From the NCBI GenBank assembly GCA_008921705.1, contig VFFE01006862.1:62001-126000 (forward strand): a stretch of 64,000 bases of DNA, in the 5' to 3' direction. The translations under genes were made by a program, and so were the position numbers. The notes below the pieces were generated by a model. The model was not told the DNA's origin. It made no database searches and saw nothing but the letters and a program-made list of their open reading frames with translations. The first letter of the stretch is position 1, and every line of letters starts with the position of its first letter. Shown in pieces: positions 37,485 to 50,569 of the stretch. Source of the DNA: Burhinus oedicnemus (taxonomy: Eukaryota; Chordata; Aves; Charadriiformes; Burhinidae).

Positions 37485-37598
37485 AAAAAAAAAANNNNNN
37501 NNNNNNNNNNNNNNGAAAAAAAGAAAAAAAGAAAAAAAAGAAAAAAAAAGAAAAAAAAGAAAAAAGAAAAAAAGAAAAAAAAGAAAAAAAAGAAAAAA
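37485..37598. repeat. A-rich (GAAAAAA)n tract containing a 20-N gap
   Basis: An A run ends at 37494 and N fills 37495-37514. Units of G plus 5-9 A then continue to about 37598. The gap sits inside the simple repeat, so the true repeat length is unknown. Confidence 0.95.
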
Positions 37599-37997
37599 GC
37601 AGACTAATTTACAGTCCTGCCATGGTTAAGACAAAGAACTGAGCGATTGTGCTCAGACACAATAGGCAATTGTGCAAAGAAATGAAGAGAAGAAGATCCT
37701 GCAGCCCATCTCTGAGACTACCCAGCAGCTTAGAAAATGGTCTGTCACTTCATTTTTACCACCCAACTGGCAATAACATGGCCCTAGCTGGTGGGGAGCG
37801 GACACAGAGACCAGGACCGATGCCTCCTTTTTCTGGGTGTGAAACAACTTCACCCCTCCAAACACCTACCAACTTACCTGCACATTTTCCAAAATTATCA
37901 TTACAAGGAGACCACTTTCAGTTAAAAACTCCTCAGGCAAAGAGAGTTTTGCTCTGTTTTGTTTTCTCCATAGTGGCCAGAGAATTGGTGGAGCAGA

Positions 37998-38013
37998 TTA
38001 GCTAATTAGCTAA
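37998..38013. promoter_or_regulatory. 16-bp perfect palindrome centred on TAATTA
   Basis: TTAGCTAATTAGCTAA is an exact 16-bp palindrome with a TAATTA homeodomain core at its centre. It could bind a homeodomain or LIM-homeodomain dimer. The palindrome is directly seen; its function is inference only. Confidence 0.3.
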
Positions 38014-38314
38014 ATTACTCCAGGCATGCTGCTTCCTCCTGCACCAGGGACTGGCTACTACCCTAGCTTCAACTTCTCCGAGTTTTCAATGAAGGACATC
38101 TGTCCCGCCCACACTGGTGATTTTTCCTGCCTTGTAAGAGCTGAAGAAGTATTTTGTAGGCACCACCGACCACTCACACTGGAGGGGGAATACGGCAGAA
38201 GCACGGTGGGCTCCAGCCTGCGGTGAGCACACTCTCCCACAGCCTCTGTGTGAGGATTAAGACATACAGAGTTTAGATGTCTCCATATAAACCCCACAGA
38301 TGCTACACCCCCTG

Positions 38315-38348
38315 AAAAAAAAAAAAAAAGAAAAAAGAAAAGAAAGAA
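38315..38348. repeat. A/GA-rich tract
   Basis: A15 followed by GAAAAAAGAAAAGAAAG units. It is low complexity. Confidence 0.85.
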
Positions 38349-39534
38349 GAGAGTCTTTTAAGGGACCCTCCCACTCTCCATGCAGAAGGGACCCTGGATA
38401 GTCTCCAAACAAGCCAACAAACACGGAAAGTCCCAAACTTGCAATTACAGCAGCCCAGGAGGACAGAGAGCTGCCGCGGCTCCAAGCAGACACAGAAGAA
38501 CTCCAGCACAGCCCCATGGTGTACCTAGGGGCACGAAATCCATCGTCACAACTGCTATGTCTTGCTTGCTTAACGACCCACACAGAACCAGTTTTGTTAG
38601 GACTTCATGGAGGGACGAGTCATACAGGCCAAAGGCAAATGTCTAAAAACAGCAGCAGCAGGGTGGGGATTTTTTATTATTATTTTGAAACTGAAGTGCT
38701 GCAGCAGCCCTTCTGACCCAGAAAAGTAAGTTTTCTACAGAAAATAGTATGCTTAAAAGGATCTCCATGACTAACATAACATCTCTAGGTGCATCAAAAA
38801 TACCACTGGCTTCTGAAGCAACTTTTTGGGACTGGTCAGGCTTGGAATTACGGATAAATCGCAGCAGTCCTTTCTAAGGAAGCCACCACCTCTAGCTGCA
38901 TCTGTGAAACAAATGCATAGAGGTTAGACCCGCACAGCGAGCCATTTCTCTAACAAATCACCCCAAAAATTTTGGACACAGTGTTATTTCATTTCAGTAC
39001 CATCCCTGCAGAACGTGGTTAGTTAATCTCACATTTAACCCTCTGTGCCAACATGTAGTTTCCGTTGCCGCGCTGGAATCTGCAACATAATGTGATCTGG
39101 CTCGGCGCTCGCAGTGCTCCCGGGATCAATTACCATTTTACACATCAGTGTTTCATTACTGAGCCGTGAATGTCCTCCAGCCAATCATACCCTCGGCTCT
39201 GTGCTTCAAGAGCCCAATCTTCGAAAATTAGGTATTTGGCAAGATTTACTGTAAGAAGGGAAAATTGCCCGACTCATACTGTTTTGAATACATCCAGCTT
39301 CCATTCACAAATACTGCCATTGCAGTGGCCACTAGACATTTTCAGTGATGTGATTAAAAAGAAAGAGCGATGGTAATTGTGCAGTGGAAACGTGCTCTCA
39401 TCTGTCACTTCTCTTGGAAAATAATGAGCTCTCTTCCTCGTTACATTCACTGCAATGTATCTTCAGTTATAGAGATTAATGCTCAATTGCTTCAAATGAG
39501 CTTAGCTTTATTTATTCTAGGAGAGGATCTGGCC

Positions 39535-39611
39535 CCAAAGTCCCGATAAGCCATTGCTCCACCACCCTTATTAAAGGAAAATCCTATATGGGAGCTAAGA
39601 CAGGACTTTGG
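39535..39611. repeat. Short inverted repeat, possible MITE relic
   Basis: CCAAAGTCC at 39535-39543 is matched by its reverse complement GGACTTTGG at 39603-39611, and both are flanked by CC-rich or GG-rich sequence. A small decayed DNA-transposon relic is possible, but the arms are only 9 bp. Confidence 0.3.
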
Positions 39612-41384
39612 CCCCGTGTCTTGCCCGTAAATTCAGCGATGGAGATTTGGCATGCTTTGTATCAACAACCCATGCCTAAGCGAGTACTTTAAATGAGGCT
39701 AAGATACAAGACAGCAAACATTATAAATCTTAGCACGGTAAGACAAATTCAATGTTTCTGCTGCTCGTCTTCAGCTTTGCCGCCTCGTCCCCGTGTGCGG
39801 TAAGGGGACGGTCAGCCTCACCCCAGCTCAGGCTAAACAACACGGTAAACTCACTTGCAGCAATGTAAACGTACGGAATACTCAATCCTCGAGCAGCAGC
39901 TCCATGGCGGAGACTCCGGGGAATGGAGAGGCCGCAGGTGCAGGTACTGGCTGGGTCCCTGCGGGGCTGGAGGCACTGGGGAAGGGAACCGTGTCGCAAG
40001 GAGGGAGACTTCGGGGAGCAAGCAAGTGTGCTCTTAGAAACCACCGCGATTTCGGTCATCTCTGTTTTGAAAATGCCAGTGCTGTAAAGCGACAACACGC
40101 GAGCCACAACCACATGTTCAAGGGTTTGGTTGAAATCACAGGGTCAAAGTAAGAATCCGTTGCAACTCCCTTTAACAGTCCCGGGCTGGTATGCAGCTGT
40201 GCGACCCACGCAACACCACAGCTGCGGCAGCGAGGTCCTTAAAATCTGCTCCAACGGGCAGGAGAAAGCACCAGAACCAAAAACGAGAACGATGCCAGAG
40301 GTCTCACACAGAGCGATGCCATCATCCCCACCCAGCCTTTCCCCTTCCCATCGCCATTTACACCCCAGCTGCATCCAGGTGGCAGGACAAAAACTGGCTC
40401 GCTGCTTGGGAAGGGTTTTTTGCACAAGCTTCACGGTTCAGCAGGTCTAAGGCTGTGGGTGAAAGCCTCTTACGCTGGCCACCCAAAGTACAAACATTCC
40501 CTTAAATAACCCTTGTTGAGAACTGGGGCTTTCCGCTCCTTCGTGGAAAGTAATTGGACTTCAGGCAGAAAATTTTTTTAACTAAGTGATAAAAACCCTC
40601 CACCATGCAACTTAAATGGATGAGCCTCTATGGATCCAAGAGACATTCTAAAAAAAAGAAAATCATACACCGAAAGACTGATAGACAAATGATTAAATAG
40701 TAATGACCCAATAATATGGCTTTTCTGTGACTTTAAGAGAGATTCTGTGAACCTGCTCTTGGCATCCTGATGAGTAAAGATGTGCAAATCAGCAGCAGGG
40801 AGCAGATGCCAGGCATTAAAAAAATTTTAAAAAAAATTAAGAAAAAAATCCTACCTTTAGATGATTCTTTAACAGAGAAAGATCAGTTGAATACAGACTC
40901 CTCCTCCACATATTAATACAAGGACAAAACTCTAAATTGTCTCTTTGAGTATGCACACACAGAGCAAATTGTCACATGTGGATTTTTGTGGCTGGACGGC
41001 AAATGCTGTTCATTTTCAAACCAGCATAGTCCAGACTCTCATTGTCTCAGCTGAACACCTCGCAGATGCCACTAAGTTTCTAATCCCCCACCGAGCCACC
41101 AGAAATAGCTTGTTTGCTCATCTTACCTGCTAGAATTCTGCAGGTGAGCTTTAAAGCTACTGAACAAAGGAAACATAGCAGTCAAGAGTGGATTTGGAGT
41201 ACTTCACCTCCCTCAAACGCTGCTCTTAGTGGCCATCACGCAAGTACAGCCTTCTCTCTCTGACACACGTATGTGTGCTCGTGAAACATATAAAGCTAAT
41301 GCCCTAGATCTGTCGCGTTGTCCATTAATAATTCAAATTATTGGCCATTTTAGGCATATACAATGTATGCTTCAAAATTTAGCC

Positions 41385-41406
41385 TTTTTTTTTTTTTTTT
41401 TTTTTT
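41385..41406. repeat. T22 homopolymer
   Basis: An unbroken T run followed by AAATGACCC. No poly(A)-tailed element is recognised on the minus strand. Confidence 0.85.
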
Positions 41407-41770
41407 AAATGACCCTCTTGGTGGATTTGCTCTTTTTAGAAAGGGCTGCGCTGGTTGCTCAAAGCTCTGGGAGACCATGGTACTCCACTCCCAGCTGGAA
41501 CTGGGCTTGGACGAGGCCCACGGAGATGATCTATTCTGGTCTTTTGGCACATTTTGAAACAGATGAAGGTTTTCAAGACCATTTCTGCCAGATAACACAC
41601 TCAGATAAGCACATGAGACAGTGACAATACTATTTCAGTAATGCCTTCAATGCTTAGAGCTGACAGAATTGGTAATTTTCAGCTCTGGTCATTCCTACAG
41701 CTAATAAGAGCATAAATTAAAAATGCCATCCTCACTTTATATTCAAATCATTGGTTTCATGTATCTATAA

Positions 41771-41799
41771 TTTTTCCTTTTTTTTTTTTTTCTTTTTTA
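41771..41799. repeat. T-rich tract
   Basis: T runs interrupted by CC and C. It is low complexity. Confidence 0.8.
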
Positions 41800-42185
41800 G
41801 ATGAACAGAAACCTTCTCCAGAACTGTTAAGTGTTGATAATAACACACCAGAATACAAAGCCATTTTTCACGCTCCAAGAGGAAATATTTAACATCACGG
41901 CTCTGACACATGTATGCTTGTTGCCAACACCCTGCACATGCAGTGCTTGCCTGTGTGTGGATCACCCACCAGCCCAGCACGCCGATCCATCCTGTTTACC
42001 ATTTAGGACAGTCGTTAGAGCCAAACCAAGCCCCACCTTCCGAAAGCCAGAAGAAGAGCAGCTCGTGCAGATGTTGAAATTCTGGTGAGAAAGACAAACT
42101 ATAAACAGATTTCCTAAAAGATGTGCCTTGGGACAGTCTTATCTAGCAATTCCACTAATTCCCTTGGTAGGGAAAGCAGGGGAGC

Positions 42186-42745
42186 GTGATGAAATCTGCA
42201 GACAACAGATAGCTGGGAAAGTCTGTCAGCTCAAGAGGATGGGAGGAACTTTATTCAGAACATTTGAGGACTAAAACTACTGACAGGAGGTACAGCTTAT
42301 AATAAAGCCAAGTGCAGTCGTGCACTTTGGGATTAAAGAAATATGTTTTGCAGCTTGGGAGCTCAACAGTTGGAAGCGATACAGAAAGAGAAAGACTTCA
42401 GTGGCTTAGTGGCTCATGGCAAGAGTGTAAAAAAGCCAGATGTTGCCTGAGGTCTCAGTGAGGAAGGGGAAAATACAGAGGACACCAGTAAGGTTTCAGC
42501 TGGAACAATGTGCAATTTCAGGTTACTGAGTTCAAGAAAGCTTAAGTGAAACTGGAATAGTGCAAGAAAAGGTCAGCAGGATGACCTCTCTCGTGAGACA
42601 AAAAGAGGTTGGCTTTGCTACTGGAGCAAAACAAAGGGTCTCTTTGGAGGGGAAAAGGAAAGATACAGCAGCATGAACCAGCCATAAAGAGGTTCAGGCT
42701 GGAACTTGAAAGGAGGCTTATATCCACCAAAATAATACCGTTTGA
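42186..42745 (+). mobile_element. Old, highly decayed CR1 ORF2 fragment
   Basis: The order of phrases follows the CR1 reverse transcriptase end: GATGAAATCTGCAGACAACA (the FADD-region 'atgaaatttgcagatgacac'), 'aagtgcagtcgtgcactttgg' ('aagtgcaaggtcatgcacttggg'), 'cagttggaagcgatacagaa', 'gaaaggtcagcaggatgacc' ('agaagggcaacaaggatgatc') and 'ggtctctttggaggggaaaagg' ('gcctggagaagagg' region). It carries many substitutions and indels and has no open frame. It is considerably older than the copies at 9788 and 14849 and of a different subfamily. Both ends are approximate. Confidence 0.75.
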
Positions 42746-45700
42746 GCACAGCTTGCCAAAAGAAAAAAATTAGGCAGGAGGGTGATTGTTCAGTGCATGG
42801 AAATCTACAGCATAGTTGCCTGAGATGGCACAAAACAAGGCCAACCATGCAGGAGGTCCAAAGTCGGTCCTGACAACACAGCTCCTCACCATATACATCC
42901 CAATGAGCCCACCAACCATGGTGCAGGAGCTGCACCACTATCCCAGAACCTCCCGGAACTTCCCTCACCTGCCACCGGGTCTTGTGCTGTCACCAGAGGC
43001 ACCTGGTGTTTAAGAGTACGGAGAGCCCAGACACAAGCTACTGATACACAGTAAAAGCTACTTTGGATTTGGATAGGCTTCCTGAGTCACTACGCAGTGA
43101 AAAGGGGATGGCCCAGAAAACTTGAGGCTATGCTCAGAACAAATCCAAGGAAGATGATGCAGGGAGGCTGATGAAGAGCTCGGCAGTTCACTCGAAATGA
43201 CTGGCGGTTCTACCGAAACACTGCTAAGGGAAAGGAGAAGGTTCATGCTTTGGAGGGCAGAGATGAGACGGTTACAGCTGAAGGCTTTAGAAACCATCAC
43301 CGTGATAGTAAGCAATTCGCTATCATGGCTGAATTCCCCCACTATACCCCAACATTGCCCAGTAAAATTAACAATGCAGGCAGGTTCAAACAAGGGCAGT
43401 TTACAATCTTGCTACTCCAAATTAATCTGTTTCAAAGGAAAAACATGAAGTTAAAAAGGGGAATGGGGGCAGAGAAGGAAAACATAGAGGCTAATTAATG
43501 TCAATCACTATAAAAACCCATGACTGATGCTTTTGACACTACCCTTCCAGACAGTGTTTCTGCAGTCAAACGAGCGTGAGATGGGTGCAAGAGTGCCGCA
43601 TTAGAAGTAGGATTAGGCAGAAGGTGCCTGGAAACCCACACAACACAAAACCATTTCGCTCAGATATTTATATACAAATACCTTTCCAGATGTTGCGGCA
43701 GAGACCTGCGGATGTCTACACGTTCTGTACCAGCTCAACAGCAAAGGCTTAAAATGCCTGTATAACAGGCTAAATAGGAACTAGACTGCAAATGACTTCC
43801 ATGCACAACTGCTACTAATATACTGTATCTTCAAGGAAGAAGGACTACTCCTACAAGCTTTTTCTTCCATGAATCCAGCATCCCACTGTCACCTTAGATT
43901 TAGAAAAGCCACAAACAGCACTACCAGCTCATTCCAGGTTTTCTTTTCCCCCCATCAATTATTTTGCCCACAGAAGGGCTTCACATGTACATTTTTGTGG
44001 TTCCTGTTCCTCCGCTCAAACCTTAAACCAAAACGTACAGTATTTTTAGGTCATTAGGTGAGAATTAAACTCTCTAGCCATGAGAAGAAAAGGAGTCATT
44101 AGTCAAAAGTTCACAGAAACACAAACGCTCAGTTTCTCTCTATTCCTTGACCATGGCCTGTTGCTTTCACTTTGCTGCAACTTCAGGACTAGTACACCTG
44201 ACACCCCCTTCATTAGGTAGAAATCAGAAAGTCTTCATTGCAACACCAAAGACAACAATTTCCCACTCTTAACAAAGCACTGGCAGGAGGCTTGCTAAGC
44301 AATGGGATCACATAGTGGAAACTGCTCTTTTATTACAGCTTTTGAGATCTGCATTACATTATAAGCAGTTCTGTGAAGTGTCCTTAAAACTACCACCACG
44401 TGTCCCCCAAATGCTCTCTTGCAATTCACCTACAACACAAACAACTGCCTTTGGCCGGCTTTGTGTTTGTTTTTAACGGGCAGCTGAGCCCATGGAAGAC
44501 AATATAAAACGTATTTCTCCCTCTTCCTCCAGGAGTGCCTGGCTGCTCAGCCAGCTGCTGCACTTTGCAGGCAGCTGGACTCTCTTAAATTTTAGTTTTA
44601 ATGGCAAAGCTAACTTTTCAGCCATGAACCAGATTCCAGTTGAGCTTTCTGCATCCCTAACAGCTGTTTCCGGAAAGCCGCTCAAGCACCGTGCCTGAGT
44701 GGCGGCTTCTTTAGAAGTTTCTTCCCTGGAGGATAACTTCAGAAACCATCTTGGCTGGTCTAAACTTCTGCTTTAGAAGCTGCACTGGAAGGCGCTTCAT
44801 GGTTTTTAAGTGAAAGCAGCACTTTAAAAGGATTGCAGCAGCTGGACATGAGACACTATCTGCCTTTATCCAAAGTTTAAAACAGAGCCTACAGCTAGGA
44901 GACAACAGGCACATTCCTGTAGACTGGTGTAAATCACAAATAATTTCATGTAAGTCTAGCTGGAGAGAGCAGCCTGAAGAGAGGTTTCCCTTTGAAGCCC
45001 CGTAACTTCTGAGCTCCCTTGAAAGAGCCCAGTGACTCCTTAAGCAGCCAGAAGACGCTGGTGCATGGACACGCTTTCTCTACAAGATGCAACCTACCTA
45101 CCTCGGCTCACTTCCCCTTCCAGTTGGCACTTCATAGAGTTTTTCCTTTGCTGCCTCTCACAGATGCATCCACCTCCCTAGAGAAGCACTGCTCCATCAC
45201 AAGTTCCACAAGCCCTTTCTCACTCTTTCCTCCCTACTTTGCCATTCAGATGCCAGCACAGGGAATTCAACAAGGCAGCACAGTTTTAAGTCTTCAAGAC
45301 CTCTTACGCCACTGTTGGTTCTTGTTAGGCAGGTGGTCCCTGGTAATTCCTACCAAAACCATTTTACTTTTTTCACCCTTATTTCATGAACAACATGAAA
45401 AAGCTGAGGTGACTTCATGCAGGAAGCATTTCTACATCCTTCACAGCCTTCTTCCCAGGAGATCTACAAAAAATAACTTCCCTTTGCTGAAGAAAGCAAC
45501 TTTCTCCAATTTCTTATCAGTTGGCTCATCATCAACCAAGCAACGGAGAATTTACACCGGAGATAACACTTCACCAGAAGCTGTCAACAAACAAACCCAT
45601 CCTGTATCCAAACCCAAAAAGGCATTGAGTATCAGCTCAGCAAATCACATTTATCGCTAGGTCACTGGTCAAGACCCACAGAATCAAGAAGTCAATTTCA

Positions 45701-48700
45701 ATAAATATTTTCACATTAAAGAATCTGGGAAAGAGCCAGAAACTTCAGCCAGTTGGATGCATATCCAGTACAAGCCAAGCAGTCCCCTATGGTTATTTAA
45801 TTTCTGAAAGCTGGCCTCTTAGCAAGTCATTTACATCTCGTGTTCATTCATATTTTAAACAGCTCTTTTAAAAGCTGTTTCCTACATGTCAGTGTGTTTA
45901 AGGATCTCCGTAACTTTTTGCTCTGGTTGCTGCATCCTCCTCCCCTCTGCTCTTTCAGCTTTGACCTAGAAGAGCACAAGAGCTGTAACTGGATCAGTCC
46001 ACCTCGCAAAACATCCTGTCCCCAAAAGAGGAAGGTCAGTGTTCAAAGACATAGGACAAACATCTTTTGCCTGGTATAGTCACTCCCTCGTCGGACTGCA
46101 AGATCATCTGTGAACAGCCAACGCAGAAGTTTGACCCCACCAAGGCATTCCTGACCGTCCTGGATTATGGACAAGAACTTGAAAATGTGTTTCCTTCCTG
46201 TTCAGTAGGGTGAGATCCCTGCTCCTCTCTACAACTCCTGTGTCAGCAAATCGATGCTGCCCCGCTGCTCTCCCAGCACACCAGCAGCTGCAGGGATTTA
46301 CGGATACATTCCCTGTCTATTTTGTACATACTCACAGTAGTACTTGGAAGCCATGCCACATTTTCTTGAGACAAAAGGTCAAATTCTGCAAGTTACTGCA
46401 AATCTTCAGCTCCAGCAGAATTCATCCGGAGCCAAGAGCTTCTCCATGCTGTAGGAAGCACTTGAGATGCTGTGGGACAAACCAAGTGAACTATGTCACT
46501 GTGAACCTAAATCTCCAGAAAGCAATGCTGGCAGCTACGCAAACAGCCTTCCTTGCAGTGTTCAACCCACATTTCAGATTTACATTATATTTGCATAGAA
46601 TTAGATTTAGTCCATCACCCTTTGTCAGGAGGAGAGTTGTATATGAAGTATTAAAACATGGCATGGGTATGACATGCCACAAAGCCCGGGCCAGCTCACT
46701 CCAGCACCGGGCTAAGCAAACAGCCATGCTGCATCCCATGCCAGACTAGGAGCAGCAGAGCCACGTTCTCCTAATGCTCAGTATGAGCTATACGGATCTA
46801 CTTGACCTGAGCTGGCTCCGCACTGAGGCAACCCACAGTGCTACAACCACTTTCTCCCAACCAGAAGCCCTGCAGATGCACCTCTGGGACACCAGCTGGA
46901 CCAAGGCTGGGTCCCAAAGCTGAAGTGTTTCCACGCACCCCAGTTTTCTACAACTCTGGAAAATGGACCAGGCCCTGTGCCAGCTTTTGGCTCAAGTGAA
47001 AAGTAACTTCAATCACTGATCACTCTCAGCATTCACGGAGAACTCTGCAGAAATGTGAGCATTTTCCCTGAATCCTGGGTTAAGCTCTCACTCAGTTACT
47101 ACATTTTGGATTACAACAATGGAATTCCACTGTGTATTTTAACTGAATGTATTATTCCTCATCAGTAGTCTCGGGCCGTTACAAGTCTTCAGCCTAGCAA
47201 AACACTGAGTGCATTCACTCCAGAAGTGATGGCATTCCTATGACGAGCAAAATGTTGCCCATCCATCAGGTAGAGCAGAGGTACCGAATCCTGCTCCACA
47301 GGTTGCGCACCACCTCACAGGCAGCGCAGGCTCCACTGCGAACCAAACCCCTCAGCCCGAGCGGCAGCTACCGCAAGGCAAGGTCTGGAGGAGGAGGAAG
47401 GACAGGGAGGAAAAAAAGTGGCAGGACTCTGAAGAGATGTGTCTTAGTTTACAGTGAATGAATGCGCGTGTGCATGACCTTGCGTGTGAACTCAGGGCAT
47501 ATTGTGATAAGCCAAATTTCACTAGAGTCCTTGCCCCCAGCATTTTCAAGAGGCTGGCTGCAGCTAGCTCCCCAGTGAAATCCTGTGAAGCATTCTTCAA
47601 GGGCTGCTGCCTTTCTGCTGCCGTTCACGAATGCACAGTACCCACAAAAGCATCCATTTCTACCCACACATGTCAAACAGGCTACCGTCTCAACTTCTCT
47701 GCAGTCACAGCTCTACCAGGACTGTGCACTGTACCTTAAATTAACTTCCAAAACAAGCCAGAGAGAACACAACTTGACTGTTGTATCCCAGGGCCAGAAG
47801 GAGGGAGGGGGAAAAAAGCCCAACACCCAGTGCCGGCCAACAACTCTTTACGCCAAACGAGCAATTTTATTAAGGAAGTAACATCTGAACAAGACACACC
47901 GCACACACACCTTCTGCAGCTGGAATCTCTTGTAGCTGATGGGTCTCTTGGTGATACCTAAGTCAGAAAATAATTCTGCTCAGCCTTGCAGGGCTGGTGG
48001 TGGTGGCTCTGTGGTTGTAGCAGGCACAAAGTATGGTAGAAAGCTAGGTGCAGACTTCAGAAGATATACAGAGCAAATCTGCTGAGAAGCATGTTTTTTC
48101 CCTCCGCAGTGGACTCTGTGGACATAACATTCTCTCAGAGACTCACTGATGTTCAGCCTTGAGGGAGAGCTTCCGGATGACCAGAAAGAAGCCCTGGGCC
48201 ACCACAGCTCACCAGAGGCTGTCCTCTTCCCAGGGACTGCCCCACTGCTGGACTGTGTGTGTAAGGACAAGCATCACTGCATACAAACAGGCAACACTAT
48301 GCACTGAGGCAGAAATAACTAGTGTCCAGAATAAGGGCTATATCCACTATGACTGAGCTCCAGAACCATTCCTTGGCAGGGAAAGATCCATGGCATTTCC
48401 ATTCCTTGGGATTCAAAGAAAGGGACAGTGCCACATAAATTAAAAAAAAGGTAGCACCCACACCACACAATGCTGTCTTTATCAGTTCTTACCCTAATCC
48501 CACATGATTTATCATACTTTAAACAATAATAATGAAGCATTAAATGGCACTGACATATAAAGGCTTATTTGCCATTTGCTGGAATGTACGGGACATCTAT
48601 AGAAAAACAAAAGAGATCTTCGCAATTCCACATACCTGGCAGCTTCAGAGAGTTATCGTTATTGCTCTCTTCCTCTCAACGGCATCTCAAGGACTGATGA

Positions 48701-50569
48701 TCAGTGTCAGAACAAAGCCTGACACCTTGTCATGGTTTGGGCACACCTTCTCCCTTCACTTTGGGGTATGGTGGGTAGATGCAGAAGTTTGGCTGTCACA
48801 GGGAGGACAGGTACCCTGGTTCTACAGTCCAGTTAAGGCTCTTTTCCTCCTGTCTTGCTCACTTGAAGAAAGTTGTTCTCCACTAAAAACAGGGCATACA
48901 GGAGATCCTCCACAAAGGAAGGATCCTGCCATCTCGCTGCGCTTGCAGCATGGGATTCCCTCTGCTCACACTCAAACTCCATGCATAGTCATACATCTGC
49001 TAAATCACAGCAATCCTTCCATATTGCCACAGGTTTTCTATTTCAAGTGGATTAATAATTTGCAGTCAACACACTTTCCTGACCATGCAGAAAAATCATG
49101 ACATAAAGGATATATCATTAACACATTTCTACCAAAAGATCACGCACAGAGATATATCAGGCAAGATGACTAACCCTTCCAGGGGATCCATGCGAGGAAC
49201 GAAATACTAAATTATGATTTTCTAAATACCATGATAATATTTAGTCACTACGTCAAAAATCTTTCCGAGACATAAGAAAAAGCAACGTAAGAGTCATGCT
49301 CTCTTCCCACGAAAAAAGTGAGGACCCAATTCCCACTCTGGTTGGAAGCTGCAGGTACCCTGCTGTAAGAGATCCCAAGATTACAGTTCAAGTCCAAGAA
49401 GAAGCTTCCATCCCCTTTCTCACCCACATTTTACCAATACCATCCAGAGGATTCCCATCTCTCCATACCCACTCCATGACGGGGGATCCCCTTTTTGAGC
49501 CAGGAGATGGAGCCAAAGAGACACTCCCTACCGTGAAGAAAGGGTGGGATGTGGGGTAAAGAAACTGGGGTAGAGAACCTCAATTTCTACAGGCAAGGGG
49601 GCTACTATCAGCGTGTTACTCTCAGTCCGTATGAAACTGCAATCCACAATAATGCTTTAGGAGGCAAGAGACAGCAGCATAACTCACCGAACAGCTCTGG
49701 AAAAGTTAAGACACCACCCACCTGAGCCAGCGAACCCCAGTTACTCTTCTTATTCAATAATTTCAGAATATTTTGAAATTAAAAACTTAGGACGCATACA
49801 CGTTTCTAACAAACGTGCTCACCAGAGGGGTCAGGCATTAAAAGTACTGTCAGAAGAGAGATGAATTAGACTTTCTCATCAGAACTGCTGCTGTTCCAGC
49901 CATTAATGCATGATATTTCTGTATAGCGCAGCATCCAGTTCAGATTGTGGATGCATTCATAAAACCTAGAGTTTTGTGAGCTGAATGGCACACACAGAGA
50001 GCGCAGTGTTGTGCAACACAATACTTAAGACGCTTCCCATCTGCACTCCATTTCAAAGCATATTTTACTTGTTAGCTTCATTTATAAGGTCCCCCCAGTT
50101 CCGCTGCAAGAGAGGACCCTGCCAAAACGCAGGGTTGAGCAGAAGCATTGAATTTGTATCAACATAAAGTAAATATGAAGCAAGAATGAAGTACGCCTAT
50201 GCCCTACATGTACAAAACCCACTAAACACCAACAGACTTTTGTTTGCCTGAGGATTAGCAGATATTTACAGAACACGATGGATGTGGCACTCGAACGCCA
50301 CCAAAAGCTCTCCTTACTAAAAGCCAGAAATCATGATTTAGGAAGTGATAATTCAGCTCTATTTTTTGCATCCAGTTGGAAGACAATATATTTTCTTTAT
50401 TAAGAGCCTTCAGGACGCAAGCCTGCCAAGCGAAGCTCCTCTGCAAGGCTTTCAGCAGCGCTTTCATTTTAAAAATCTGGTGGTATTCCTGCGTCCTACG
50501 GCAAAGCGTCTGGTGACTCCAGTTGTAAAGGTTTTTCCCCAAACGAACTGTTCAGTGGTTTTGGACCCA
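42746..50569. other. Unannotated DNA
   Basis: No gene is supported. Open frames on + at 45.0-45.7 kb (213 codons) and 48.5-49.1 kb (185 codons) have no domain, splice structure or codon bias that I can see. No transposon body is recognised. Confidence 0.45.

Larger units (their letters stand above)
35313..42185. other. Unannotated AT-rich DNA with gap and low-complexity tracts
   Basis: No exon is supported. A gap and A-rich tract lie at 37485-37598, an A/G tract at 38315-38348, a TAATTA palindrome at 37998-38013, a short inverted repeat at 39535-39611, and T tracts near 41385 and 41771. The stretch 39.0-39.5 kb is AT-moderate, non-repetitive and motif-rich, like a conserved non-coding element. 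A 33-nt segment on minus near 41159-41127, with strong splice sites, was noted but not called. Confidence 0.4.

Noticed and set aside
41127..41159. 33-nt splice-bounded segment on the minus strand
   Set aside because: Very good acceptor and donor but only 10 codons; nothing distinguishes it from a pseudo-exon.
45019..45660. Open frame of 213 codons on +
   Set aside because: Low-information Ser/Leu/Phe content with no recognisable family, no codon bias and no promoter or splice signals.
48544..49101. Open frame of 185 codons on +
   Set aside because: Contains hydrophobic stretches but no family signature; no supporting signals on either side.
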